From Pradoshia sp. D12 (GTDB taxonomy: Bacteria; Bacillota; Bacilli; Bacillales; Pradoshiaceae), in assembly GCF_008935075.1 (NCBI RefSeq), contig NZ_CP044545.1, positions 399,501 through 463,500 on the forward strand: 64,000 nucleotides of DNA. Reading direction: 5' to 3'. The notes under the pieces were generated by a model. The model saw only the letters and a program-made list of their open reading frames with translations. It was not told the origin of the DNA and made no database searches. Of this stretch, positions 55,313-63,500 are shown piece after piece. Position numbers and translations under genes: made by a program. Each line of letters starts with the position of its first letter. The first letter of the stretch is position 1.

Positions 55313-55795
55313 GTGGGAAACGTAAAGACGAATGCACTGCGCCTTTTAGATCAAAAAGAAATTGAGTATGAAATATTTCAATACGAAAATCGCGATGGGA
55401 AAATTGATGGTATTTCCGTTGCAGAGAAGATAGGCCAGGATTATCGTCTTGTCTATAAGACTCTCGTTACCATTTCAGGGACTGGCTCTGTTTATGTATT
55501 TGTGATTCCTGTAGATTCAGAGCTAGATTTGAAAAAAGCAGCTAAAGTTTCTGGTGAAAAGAAAGTTGAAATGCTGCCTATGAAAGACATACAAAAATAT
55601 ACGGGGTATATCCGCGGTGGCTGTTCACCGGTTGGGATGAAAAAGCAGTATAAAACATACATAGATGTATCAGCTGAAATTCAGGAAAAAATTATAGTCA
55701 GTGCAGGAAAAATAGGAGTGCAAATGAAAGTAAAGGTTGCTGATTTACTTACATCAGTAGTAGATGGCGATTTTGCTGACGTTATACATGGGTGA
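55313..55795 (+). CDS. ybaK: Cys-tRNA(Pro) deacylase, YbaK/EbsC family
   Basis: 160 aa, YbaK domain. Removes mischarged Cys (or Ala/Pro analogues) from tRNA(Pro). Conserved VYKTLVTISGTGSVYVFVIP and YIRGGCSPVGMKKQ, with the active-site Lys in the first. The start is GTG 55313 after GAGAGG. It lies 14 bases after the UbiB gene, so it is probably in the same operon. Confidence 0.9.
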   Translation: MGNVKTNALRLLDQKEIEYEIFQYENRDGKIDGISVAEKIGQDYRLVYKTLVTISGTGSVYVFVIPVDSELDLKKAAKVSGEKKVEMLPMKDIQKYTGYIRGGCSPVGMKKQYKTYIDVSAEIQEKIIVSAGKIGVQMKVKVADLLTSVVDGDFADVIHG

Positions 55796-55818
55796 AAGGT
55801 CTGATTAGGGCCTTTTTT
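55795..55818 (+). terminator. Terminator after ybaK
   Basis: AAAGGTC pairs with GGCCTTT around a short loop and T-run overlaps the stem end. Confidence 0.65.
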
Positions 55819-56048
55819 TCTTGTAATTTAGGGAGATTAGTAAACAGATACACCGGATTTAATAAGTATTGGGTCCTTATTTTTCTCTGTATGAAGTGAT
55901 GAGTTCTATTTAATGTTGGGTCAGTAGTTTGTATGTAATGAAAGTCGGGTTTTGAAATATCTGGATAAGACTGTTTACAATTTTTGGGTGAATGCCATAT
56001 GATAAAGTGGGGATTGAAATTTTTTACATTTGAAATAGGGGGAGCTAT

Positions 56049-57233
56049 ATGAATAAGAAATATACCCACTTTGAAACTGCAGCTATCCATGCCGGATATG
56101 AATCAAACGAACATCAAGGAAGCCTTTCTATGCCAATCTATCAAACTTCCACCTTTACATTTGAATCTGCTGAACAGGGGGAACAGCGATTTGCCGGTAC
56201 AGATAATGGATTTATCTATTCGAGATTAGGCAATCCAACCGTACGCTCATTAGAAGAGAAGATAGCAGTATTGGAAGGAGCTGAGGAAGGAATTGCATTT
56301 GGGTCTGGTATGGCTGCTGTATCAGCTGTTTTAATGGAACTTACCAAGGCAAATGACCATATTCTATGCTCACTCGGTATTTATGGTTGTACATTCGATT
56401 TATTAGTCATGATGAAAGAGAAGTATAACATCCATCATGACTTTAGTCCGATGGAAACAGAGGAACAAATACAGGAGTTAATTAAACCTGAAACAACGTG
56501 TATATTTGTTGAAACGCCAATAAACCCAACTATGAGAGTCATTGACTTGGAAATGGTGGCACGGGTGGCTAAAAGAAATGGGATCCCCGTCATTGTGGAC
56601 AATACATTTCCTTCGCCATACTTGCAACAGCCCCTTCAGCTGGGATGTGACATAGTTGTACACAGTGCAACAAAATATATTTGCGGACATGGGGATGTTG
56701 TAGCGGGCTTGGCTGCGGGTTCCCGTGAATTCATATCACGAGTTAGAAAAACAATGTTAAAGGACGTCGGGGGAATTATGGCGCCTTTTGATGCATGGCT
56801 ATTGTTAAGGGGAATCAAAACCTTGCCAATTCGGATGGACCGTCATAGCGAAAATGCTCAAAAAATTTATGAGAAGCTTAAAGAACATCCAAAAGTTGAG
56901 CGGATTTATTATCCTGGAGATAAGCAAAACGTTGGATATGAGGCAGCTATGAAACAAATGCGTCAGCCAGGAGGGATTATCGCTTTCGAAATAAAAGGCA
57001 GTAAAGAGGATGCACAAGCCTTCCTTAACAGGATGAAGCTTATTAAAATTGCAGTCAGCTTAGGTGATGTTGAAACATTGATTTGTCACCCGGCTTCAAT
57101 GACTCATGCTATTATTCCGGAATCTGAACGATTGGAAATGGGTGTTACAGACCAATTGCTGCGTGTATCCGTTGGATTGGAAAACTGGCAAGATCTATGG
57201 GGGGATATAAAACAAGCGCTGGGAAATGATTAG
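56049..57233 (+). CDS. Methionine gamma-lyase-like PLP enzyme
   Basis: 394 aa Cys/Met metabolism PLP enzyme. The PLP lysine is in HSATKYICGHGD; YSRLGNPTVRSLEEK and the SSGGxxAF-type C-terminal region are standard. A Cys in LGIYGCTFDLL matches the residue typical of methionine gamma-lyases rather than cystathionine lyases, so the likely reaction is methionine to methanethiol, ammonia and 2-oxobutyrate. It is alone between terminators. I see no S-box leader. Confidence 0.85.
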   Translation: MNKKYTHFETAAIHAGYESNEHQGSLSMPIYQTSTFTFESAEQGEQRFAGTDNGFIYSRLGNPTVRSLEEKIAVLEGAEEGIAFGSGMAAVSAVLMELTKANDHILCSLGIYGCTFDLLVMMKEKYNIHHDFSPMETEEQIQELIKPETTCIFVETPINPTMRVIDLEMVARVAKRNGIPVIVDNTFPSPYLQQPLQLGCDIVVHSATKYICGHGDVVAGLAAGSREFISRVRKTMLKDVGGIMAPFDAWLLLRGIKTLPIRMDRHSENAQKIYEKLKEHPKVERIYYPGDKQNVGYEAAMKQMRQPGGIIAFEIKGSKEDAQAFLNRMKLIKIAVSLGDVETLICHPASMTHAIIPESERLEMGVTDQLLRVSVGLENWQDLWGDIKQALGND

Positions 57234-57243
57234 GTATAACTAT

Positions 57244-57280
57244 AAAGGGGCTGAATCTTTATTATAGAGATTCAGCCTTT
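57244..57280. terminator. Bidirectional terminator between the lyase and the AmhX-like gene
   Basis: AAAGGGGCTGAATCT pairs with AGATTCAGCCTTT. It overlaps the last codons of the minus-strand gene. Confidence 0.82.
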
Positions 57281-58398
57281 AACGTATGGAGAATAGCTCT
57301 TGTTAGGATTTCGATGCCTTCTATTATACAGGAACGATCAAATGTCATATTTGGGTGATGAAGTCCGGGAGTTAAATCAGCACCAAGTGCCAGCATGGTT
57401 GCTTTTATGGAAGGGCGAAGTTTCGTATAAAAGTGAAAATCGTCACTTCCGGGAGTTAACACTGTAGGGCTTAATGCTTTATGCCCCATTGTATCCAAAA
57501 TAGCTTTTTCCATAAACTGAGCCGCCTTGGCGGAGATGATGGAAGCCGGTGTATCTGGATATGGTTCTAGTTGGATATGAATGCGGAAGATTGATTCTAA
57601 TTGAGCAAAGGTTTGCTTTATTTGCTCTTTAATGATGTTCAGGTCTTCATTTGATTGAGCCCTGGCATCAATTCCAAACAAAGCAGTACCTGGTATAACA
57701 TTTAAATTTTCATTACCTGTTTCGAATCTGGTGATTTTGATGGAATGTGGTTTCATCGGCGACAGTTTAATTTGTTGAAGCAGCTGATGCATCATAATTA
57801 GGACATCTATTGAACTTGTCCCTAAGTGAGGCCGCGCTCCATGTGCATCTTCTCCAATGATTTTTCCTGAAAGATGGTAGGTTGCCCCATGATTGATCGC
57901 AGGAGCTGCCATGCCAAGAGGCAGCTCTTCTATTGGACGAAGATGGAGACCGTATAAATAATCAACGTCATCTACAATTCCAAGATTCGTTACAGCCTTG
58001 GCACCTTCACCCGTTTCTTCTGCCGGCTGAAAGATAAATCGAACTGTTCCTTTTTCTTTTTCAGTCTCAGTCAATTCTTTGAGCATCAAGGCTACACCCA
58101 AAACGATTGACATGTGCGCATCATGTCCGCATGAATGATTAGCTCTAAAGGTTCCATCACATTCCTGCCAAAGGGCATCCATATCCGCTCGTAAAGCAAT
58201 GACTGGCTTGCCGGAGCCTATTTCAGCAGCTAAACCGGGAAATGAGGGGAAAGCGTTACACTTAACCCCTTCTTCGATTAATCGCTTTTCAATAAAGGCT
58301 GCAGTTTCATGCTCTTTCCAGCTTATCTCAGGATGTGAGTGTAAATATTCAAAAATGGAATGTATATAGGGTTCAAGTTGCCTAAGTTTTGTCTTCAA
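57262..58398 (-). CDS. M20 family amidohydrolase (AmhX-like)
   Basis: 378 aa peptidase M20D. The metal site is visible as LRADMDALW, HSCGHDAHMS and PAEETGEGA, with Cys/His/Glu ligands; the dimerisation domain spans about 180-290. It cleaves N-acyl or amidino bonds of amino acids; closest in style to B. subtilis AmhX (amidohydrolase) rather than N-acetyl-diaminopimelate deacetylase. No signal peptide. Transcribed divergently from carbonic anhydrase. Confidence 0.9.
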   Translation of the reverse strand: MKTKLRQLEPYIHSIFEYLHSHPEISWKEHETAAFIEKRLIEEGVKCNAFPSFPGLAAEIGSGKPVIALRADMDALWQECDGTFRANHSCGHDAHMSIVLGVALMLKELTETEKEKGTVRFIFQPAEETGEGAKAVTNLGIVDDVDYLYGLHLRPIEELPLGMAAPAINHGATYHLSGKIIGEDAHGARPHLGTSSIDVLIMMHQLLQQIKLSPMKPHSIKITRFETGNENLNVIPGTALFGIDARAQSNEDLNIIKEQIKQTFAQLESIFRIHIQLEPYPDTPASIISAKAAQFMEKAILDTMGHKALSPTVLTPGSDDFHFYTKLRPSIKATMLALGADLTPGLHHPNMTFDRSCIIEGIEILTRAILHTLKAESL

Positions 58399-58566
58399 AG
58401 TATATGGATCCTTTCATTAGTTGTCCGGCAATACTGTTTAGTAACCTGTTATGATAGTGTACGCATCTTTTGTTGAAAGTTTCCTTCGGATGAAATTGTA
58501 TATTATTTCAACTATTATAAATACTTAGGTACAATGGATTTAAGGCTGTATGAAGGGGAGAAATAA

Positions 58567-59142
58567 ATGAATACATTAGATGAAATTCTTGCTTATAATC
58601 GTGAATTTGTAAACAAGGAAGAATACTTGCCATATGAGACCACTAAATTTCCCGATAAAAAAATGGTTATAGTAAGCTGTATGGACACCAGGCTGGTTGA
58701 GTTGTTACCAAAGGCCATGAATATTGCTAACGGAGATGTCAAAATTATAAAGACTGCCGGGGCAATCGTAAATCATCCATTTGGCGGTGTGATGCGTTCC
58801 ATCATTGTGGCAATTCATGCATTGGGAGCAAGAGAAGTATTTATTGTAGGCCATGAGGATTGCGGTATGGCTGCCATGGATCCAAATCAATTGATTGGAC
58901 AAATGACTGATAATGGAGTACCTAATGAGACCTTTTCTACTTTGGAGCATGTAGGAATAGATGTGAAGCAGTGGGTTAAGGGCTTCTCTAATGTCCATGA
59001 AAGCGTAACGGAAAGTGTTAATCTGGTTAAGAATCATCCGTTAATGCCTGCATATATACCAGTAACGGGAATGGTTATTCATCCATCGACCGGGGAATTA
59101 TCTGTTGTCGTCAATGGATATGAAAAAGTGAAATCGGAATAA
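58567..59142 (+). CDS. Beta-carbonic anhydrase (YtiB-like)
   Basis: 191 aa. Zinc ligands are Cys38 (VSCMDTRL), His96 and Cys99 (VGHEDCG), with the Asp40/Arg42 dyad. Interconverts CO2 and bicarbonate, here likely for anaplerosis. Short type, as in Bacillus YtiB. AAGGGGAGA precedes the ATG. A terminator follows. Confidence 0.93.
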   Translation: MNTLDEILAYNREFVNKEEYLPYETTKFPDKKMVIVSCMDTRLVELLPKAMNIANGDVKIIKTAGAIVNHPFGGVMRSIIVAIHALGAREVFIVGHEDCGMAAMDPNQLIGQMTDNGVPNETFSTLEHVGIDVKQWVKGFSNVHESVTESVNLVKNHPLMPAYIPVTGMVIHPSTGELSVVVNGYEKVKSE

Positions 59143-59153
59143 GTTTATTAATG

Positions 59154-59179
59154 AATGACGTGGGGACACGTCATTTTTT
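59154..59179 (+). terminator. Terminator of the carbonic anhydrase gene
   Basis: AATGACGTG pairs with CACGTCATT around GGGA, then a T-run. Confidence 0.88.
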
Positions 59180-59351
59180 GATTAAAGGGACTGCGACATA
59201 TTAAAGAATAGTTAGTATTAGACATTTGTTGAAGTCCTTTAACGATAGGGACTAAATACGACGAGTTACATTAATATGTAATTTAAAAACTCGTCAATCA
59301 TGAATCCGCATCGAATAGGTGCTGCGTAAACATGAATAGCGGGTTTTTTAT
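59180..59351. other. Intergenic stretch with a palindrome
   Basis: GACGAGTT (59259) pairs with AACTCGTC (ending 59294), enclosing ACATTAATATGT. No ORF is recognised. It may be a degenerate intergenic element. Confidence 0.35.
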
Positions 59352-59573
59352 TTAAATCTGCACTAATCCATCCAGTTTTTCAACTAGATTATCAAGTTCA
59401 TTAAAGCTATGAGAAATACCGGTTATTAGCTGGTTTTGCTCTTTGATATTAGCGAGAATCTCCTGTGAGGATGCAGAACTTTCCTGTGTAAAGCTGGATA
59501 TTCGGATAATCTCTGTTGCAATCCTTTGAGATTTGGCTGTAAGCGGATTGAGTATGTTTTGAACTTTATTGGC
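59352..59573 (-). pseudogene. C-terminal fragment of a methyl-accepting chemotaxis protein
   Basis: A minus-strand frame of about 73 codons ending at 59352 reads like the last part of an MCP signalling domain: AKSQRIATEIIRISSFTQES, SASSQEILANIKEQNQLI and SFNELDNLVEKLDGLV. It has no start, and a stop closes the frame on the upstream side. The rest of the receptor is missing. It is a relic of a deleted or rearranged receptor gene. Confidence 0.82.
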
Positions 59574-59706
59574 CTACTTAGAACCCCCCTTGTATAAGAA
59601 ATATAGAGGGTCTTGGATGACTTTTTGAGGAATATTTTTGAATTTAATTACGGTGTTTACAGAGGGATATTAGCTAGGGGATTTTTGGAAAGGCGAAATA
59701 AATAAG

Positions 59707-59724
59707 AGCCAGATAAACTGGCTC
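59707..59724 (-). terminator. Terminator of the small hydrophilic gene
   Basis: GAGCCAG pairs with CTGGCTC around TTTA/TAAA; on the minus strand TTATTTATTT follows. Confidence 0.7.
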
Positions 59725-59729
59725 CATGC

Positions 59730-59945
59730 TTACTGTTTTTCGGGCTCGTATTTCTTTTCGCTGGAAGAAGTGCTCTTCGTAGCAGTCTTATCTTTTTCTT
59801 CAAGATTTTCTTCTCGTAAATCTTCGATAGGAATGGTGTCTACATGCTGTTCATCTTCAAATCTATCGAGCATATGCTCTTTGTCAGTCATTGAGTTTTC
59901 AGGATTGTCCATTTTTTTCTTCGATAATGGTTTTTCCTTTGTCAT
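59730..59945 (-). CDS. Small hydrophilic hypothetical protein
   Basis: 71 aa, almost without hydrophobic residues and very rich in Glu, Lys, Asp and Ser, so probably disordered. It starts MTKEKPLSKKKMDNPENS. GGGAGTG precedes the ATG on the minus strand and a terminator follows the stop, which supports a real gene. No family recognised. Confidence 0.65.
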   Translation of the reverse strand: MTKEKPLSKKKMDNPENSMTDKEHMLDRFEDEQHVDTIPIEDLREENLEEKDKTATKSTSSSEKKYEPEKQ

Positions 59946-59968
59946 GTGTATTCACTCCCATTGTTCGT

Positions 59969-59998
59969 TTCTTATTCTATACCCCTATAGAATAAGAA
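59969..59998. repeat. Perfect 13-bp palindrome
   Basis: TTCTTATTCTATA, loop CCCC, then the exact complement. It sits between the racemase gene end and the small hydrophilic gene start. It lacks a T-run, so it may be an operator or a mRNA hairpin. Confidence 0.55.
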
Positions 59999-60004
59999 TA
60001 CACA

Positions 60005-61129
60005 TTATTTGGAAGTGAAGGACTCTTTGTGAGTTGAGTAATGGGCTAGCCATTTTCGATTAACTTCAAAACCCATTCCGGCTTGTTCAGGAACTTGAAT
60101 GACACCGTTCTCGACAATCACGCTAGGGGACGTGATATCTTGCTCCCAATAATGGCTGGAGCTCGAAATGTCACCAGGCAGATTAACCTGTGGCATGGAA
60201 GCCAGTGCAATCGTATGGGCTCGGCTAATTCCAGATTCAAGCATACCGCCGCACCAAACGGAAATATTATTGGCTTCACAAAGATGAAGAATTTTAATGG
60301 CTTCTGATAAACCGCCGACTCGTCCAATTTTCAAATTAATCACTTTGCAGCTACCCAGAGCAATTGCTTGTTTGGCGTTCTCGAATGATTGAATGCTTTC
60401 ATCCAGGCATACCGGTGTTGTGATATGTTGCTGAAGAATGGCATGCTCATAAAAATCGTCAAAACGAAGCGGCTGTTCAATCATCATTAAATCAAATTCA
60501 TCCAGCGCTTTTAGGAGGTCCATATCTGCTAAACAATAGGCTGAATTTGCATCAGCCATAATGGGTAAGTGTGGGTATCTCCTACGAACTGTCCGAATAA
60601 GAGAGATGTCCTGACCGGGTTTGATTTTAAGCTTAATTCTCTTATATCCCTGCTCAAGGCTATGATCAATCAGGCGAAATAAATGTTCATCTGAGGTCTG
60701 CAGTCCAATACTAACTCCTGTTTCAATCTCATTTTTAGTTCCACCTAAAGCTCTCGATAAGGATTTATTATTTTTCTTCGCATATAAATCCCAAATTGCG
60801 CCTTCGAGAGCCGATTTAGCCATTGGATTTTTGCGAACGGGAGAAAAAAGATGCTGAAGTTCATCCGGATGATAGATTGGCTGCTGGATGAGTTTGGGGA
60901 TTAAAAAATCTTTCATAATATGTGCAGCAGTTTGGAGTGTTTCCTCCGTATACCAAGGTTCTCGGAAGGCAACACATTCACCCCACCCAACCATACCGTC
61001 GCAATCAACCATTTCAATAATAATCATTTCTCTATCCTTCAAGCTTCCAAAGCTAGTAGTAAAGGAATTCTTTAGTTCCATTGAAATATAGTGGAGAGTA
61101 ATCTCTTTAATATTGATAGAAATATCCAT
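60005..61129 (-). CDS. Enolase-superfamily N-succinylamino acid racemase/OSB synthase-like
   Basis: 374 aa. Muconate lactonising subgroup. Catalytic lysine pair in KRIKLKIKPG, magnesium ligands in MADANSAY, EQPLRF and CLDES, and the second lysine in NLKIGRVGG. The residues fit MenC type 2 or N-succinylamino acid racemase. No other men genes are nearby. A RocB-like M20 peptidase lies in the divergent orientation, so a role in acyl-amino-acid metabolism is more likely than menaquinone. AGGAGCGG precedes the ATG. Confidence 0.87.
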   Translation of the reverse strand: MDISINIKEITLHYISMELKNSFTTSFGSLKDREMIIIEMVDCDGMVGWGECVAFREPWYTEETLQTAAHIMKDFLIPKLIQQPIYHPDELQHLFSPVRKNPMAKSALEGAIWDLYAKKNNKSLSRALGGTKNEIETGVSIGLQTSDEHLFRLIDHSLEQGYKRIKLKIKPGQDISLIRTVRRRYPHLPIMADANSAYCLADMDLLKALDEFDLMMIEQPLRFDDFYEHAILQQHITTPVCLDESIQSFENAKQAIALGSCKVINLKIGRVGGLSEAIKILHLCEANNISVWCGGMLESGISRAHTIALASMPQVNLPGDISSSSHYWEQDITSPSVIVENGVIQVPEQAGMGFEVNRKWLAHYSTHKESFTSK

Positions 61130-61277
61130 TGTAACCGCTCCTTTAATTGTAAGAATACCGTAACATATCTAATTAGCAACGGCAAAATAGAGAGCTATAC
61201 TATTAATATTTAACTGAATATTCGACCAAATACTGCTATAATTTTAGAAAAAGATAGAAAAAGTGGGGGGATAAGGT

Positions 61278-62918
61278 ATGGGTCATTGGAATACAAAGGA
61301 AGGGATTTTGGAGTTATTATACCGCCTTGTAAAAGTGCCAAGTGTAACGGGAACAAGAGGTGAGCTGCGTATGGAGGACGAAATTTCTGCGATCCTTAAG
61401 GAAATGCCTTATTTTCAAAATTACCCCGATCAAATATACAGAAAAGAAATTACAGGAGATCTATTAAATCGAAAAGCAGTTGCTGCGTTTTATCAAGGTA
61501 GTAAAACGAGTAAAAAAACAATTATACTTTTAAGCCATTATGATGTAGTTGGGGTTGAAGATTACGGACGCCTTGCACCGCTCGCTTTTTCACCATTGGA
61601 ATGTACAAGTGCAATGGCAGAGGAAAACCTTTCAGTTGATGCCGAGCAGGATTTGAAGTCTGGAGAGTGGATCTTTGGAAGAGGAATTATGGATATGAAA
61701 GCCGGACTTGCTATTCAGATGGCTTTACTATCAGAAGCTGCCGAACATGGCAATTTGAAACATAACTTATTATTTTTAGCTACACCGGATGAAGAGAGAT
61801 ATTCGGCCGGAATGTTTGCGGGAGTTGAGTTGATTAAGGGACTCAAGGACCAATATCAACTGGATTTGGAAGTGGCCATTTGCTCGGAGCCGAGTTTTGG
61901 TGCATATCCAGGAGACCGTACAAAATATTTTTATACAGGATCTGTGGGTAAGTTATTGCCCTTAATTTTTTGTGTAGGAACTGAAACACATGTAGGCGAA
62001 CCGCTTGAGGGCATGAATGCCGCCTGGATGGCAGGTGTGATAGCGGAAAGACTGGAGTTATCCTTAGCCTTTTTAGAACAAGAACGCGGGGAACAGAATC
62101 CTCTGCCTACGATCTTAAAATTAATGGATCTAAAAGAAGCATATAATGTCCAAACGCCAACTGCAGCATATGTACTAGCTAATATCCTTACGCTAAAGCA
62201 AAATCCGGAAGAAGTCATAAACAAGCTGAAAGATATTGGCGAAGAAAGCAGCAGGTATATAGAAGGACGGTTATCAAATATTTATGATTTACTTGGGTAT
62301 GGAAGACATGGTTCAAGAAAACCTAACCTTAAGCCCAGTGTATATACTTATCAAGAGTTATTTGATAAAGGCTGTAGAGAATATGGCCATATGTTTATGA
62401 AAGAAATAAACGCAAAGATTGCATTGCTCGAACAGGACGCAGGCATGAATATGGCCAAATTAACAGCTGAAATTGCAGATGTAGTGGCAGCGTTTTTCAA
62501 ATCAGAGGCCCCTTTTTATATGATCATGCTCGCTCCACCTTATTATCCACACGTTTATTTGGAAGATGATGAAAGGGATCAGAAAGCAAAAGGTATAGTA
62601 GAGCACTGCGTTAGGATCGCTAAAGAGAAATTTAATGAAGAAATAAAGATCATGTCTTATTTTCCAGGGCTTTCCGATGTAAGCTATTGCCGTTTACGTG
62701 ATCGTGATTTAGTGATGCCGGTGTTAGAAAATGAAATGCCTCTATACGGGAAGGGGTATAATCTTCCGCTTTCTATTATTGGGGAATTGGATATACCAGC
62801 CGTAAATATCGGTCCATATGGTAAGGACGCACACAAACGTACAGAAAGGCTGCATATTCCATTTTCCACTGAGGTTGTTCCCAAATTGCTTAAACAAGTG
62901 GTCTATGGCTGCCAATAA
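61278..62918 (+). CDS. RocB-like M20 family peptidase
   Basis: 546 aa, longer than standard M20 deacylases and in the size range of RocB. Metal-binding motifs: LLSHYDVVG, GRGIMDMKAGLA, ATPDEER and CSEPSFG. The C-terminal half includes YFPGLSDVSYCRL. RocB function in arginine use is unsettled; peptidase or acyl-amino acid hydrolase activity is expected. GGGGGG ribosome-like sequence precedes ATG 61278. It is divergent from the racemase-like gene. Confidence 0.88.
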   Translation: MGHWNTKEGILELLYRLVKVPSVTGTRGELRMEDEISAILKEMPYFQNYPDQIYRKEITGDLLNRKAVAAFYQGSKTSKKTIILLSHYDVVGVEDYGRLAPLAFSPLECTSAMAEENLSVDAEQDLKSGEWIFGRGIMDMKAGLAIQMALLSEAAEHGNLKHNLLFLATPDEERYSAGMFAGVELIKGLKDQYQLDLEVAICSEPSFGAYPGDRTKYFYTGSVGKLLPLIFCVGTETHVGEPLEGMNAAWMAGVIAERLELSLAFLEQERGEQNPLPTILKLMDLKEAYNVQTPTAAYVLANILTLKQNPEEVINKLKDIGEESSRYIEGRLSNIYDLLGYGRHGSRKPNLKPSVYTYQELFDKGCREYGHMFMKEINAKIALLEQDAGMNMAKLTAEIADVVAAFFKSEAPFYMIMLAPPYYPHVYLEDDERDQKAKGIVEHCVRIAKEKFNEEIKIMSYFPGLSDVSYCRLRDRDLVMPVLENEMPLYGKGYNLPLSIIGELDIPAVNIGPYGKDAHKRTERLHIPFSTEVVPKLLKQVVYGCQ

Positions 62919-63009
62919 TGATGTTCTTTTTGTACTATATTGCCTCAACTTACCTGCCATAATTCTCGCCTTTCTGTAGAAAATGATAATAAGGGAAGGA
63001 GGTAGGATT

Positions 63010-63168
63010 ATGGCGAGAGGTAAAGGTTTTAATCATAAACGTAAAAGTCATCCTGGGAATTTTCCTCACCATGCTGAAACGGGTGGAAATCAGGAACAAC
63101 ATACAAACCACGAACAATATATTGTGACGAAGGAAGCCTTTAAAAATAGATCAGACGTGCATAAATGA
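63010..63168 (+). CDS. Small basic His-rich hypothetical protein
   Basis: 52 aa, starting MARGKGFNHKRKSHPGNFPH, hydrophilic with nine or so His residues. AAGGAGGT precedes ATG 63010; a longer start at 62983 would place the ribosome site inside the gene. A terminator follows. Possibly a spore or stationary-phase protein by its composition, but this is a guess. Confidence 0.65.
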   Translation: MARGKGFNHKRKSHPGNFPHHAETGGNQEQHTNHEQYIVTKEAFKNRSDVHK

Positions 63169-63194
63169 CAGAATTGTTATATAATGGTATCTAT

Positions 63195-63227
63195 AAAGGC
63201 ATCTGTATTTAAGAACAGATGCCTTTT
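63195..63227 (+). terminator. Terminator after the small basic gene
   Basis: AAAGGCATCTGT pairs with ACAGATGCCTTT, then TATAG. Confidence 0.82.
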
Positions 63228-63333
63228 ATAGTACAGTTTAGCTTTCAGAGTGGATTTTACTATAACAGTTTTATTTACTGTCAAGGGTTCCTGATATTAG
63301 AATTATTCGAAAATAGAAAGAAAAGATTGATTT

Positions 63334-63345
63334 AACAACGTTGTT
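63334..63345. promoter_or_regulatory. Palindrome AACAACGTTGTT upstream of pflB
   Basis: A perfect 12-bp palindrome lies about 25 bases upstream of the -35 region of pflB. It is a possible operator; the binding protein is not known. Confidence 0.4.
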
Positions 63346-63369
63346 TTCGATTTCACCAGATTGTCATAA

Positions 63370-63400
63370 TTTACATGTTCACTTTTTCACATATAATGTG
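63370..63400 (+). promoter_or_regulatory. Probable pflB promoter with palindrome
   Basis: TTTACA (63370-63375) and TATAAT (63392-63397), spacer 16. CACATATAATGTG (63388-63400) overlaps the -10 and could bind a redox regulator such as Rex or Fnr, though it is not a clean match to either. Confidence 0.5.
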
Positions 63401-63500
63401 TATTATAAGAGTATAGAAAGCTGTTATATAATTTAAAAAAGCTGAACATCTAGAAATTTGAAATAATGTTCCTGAACGTAATATTAGGAGGTAAAATAAA

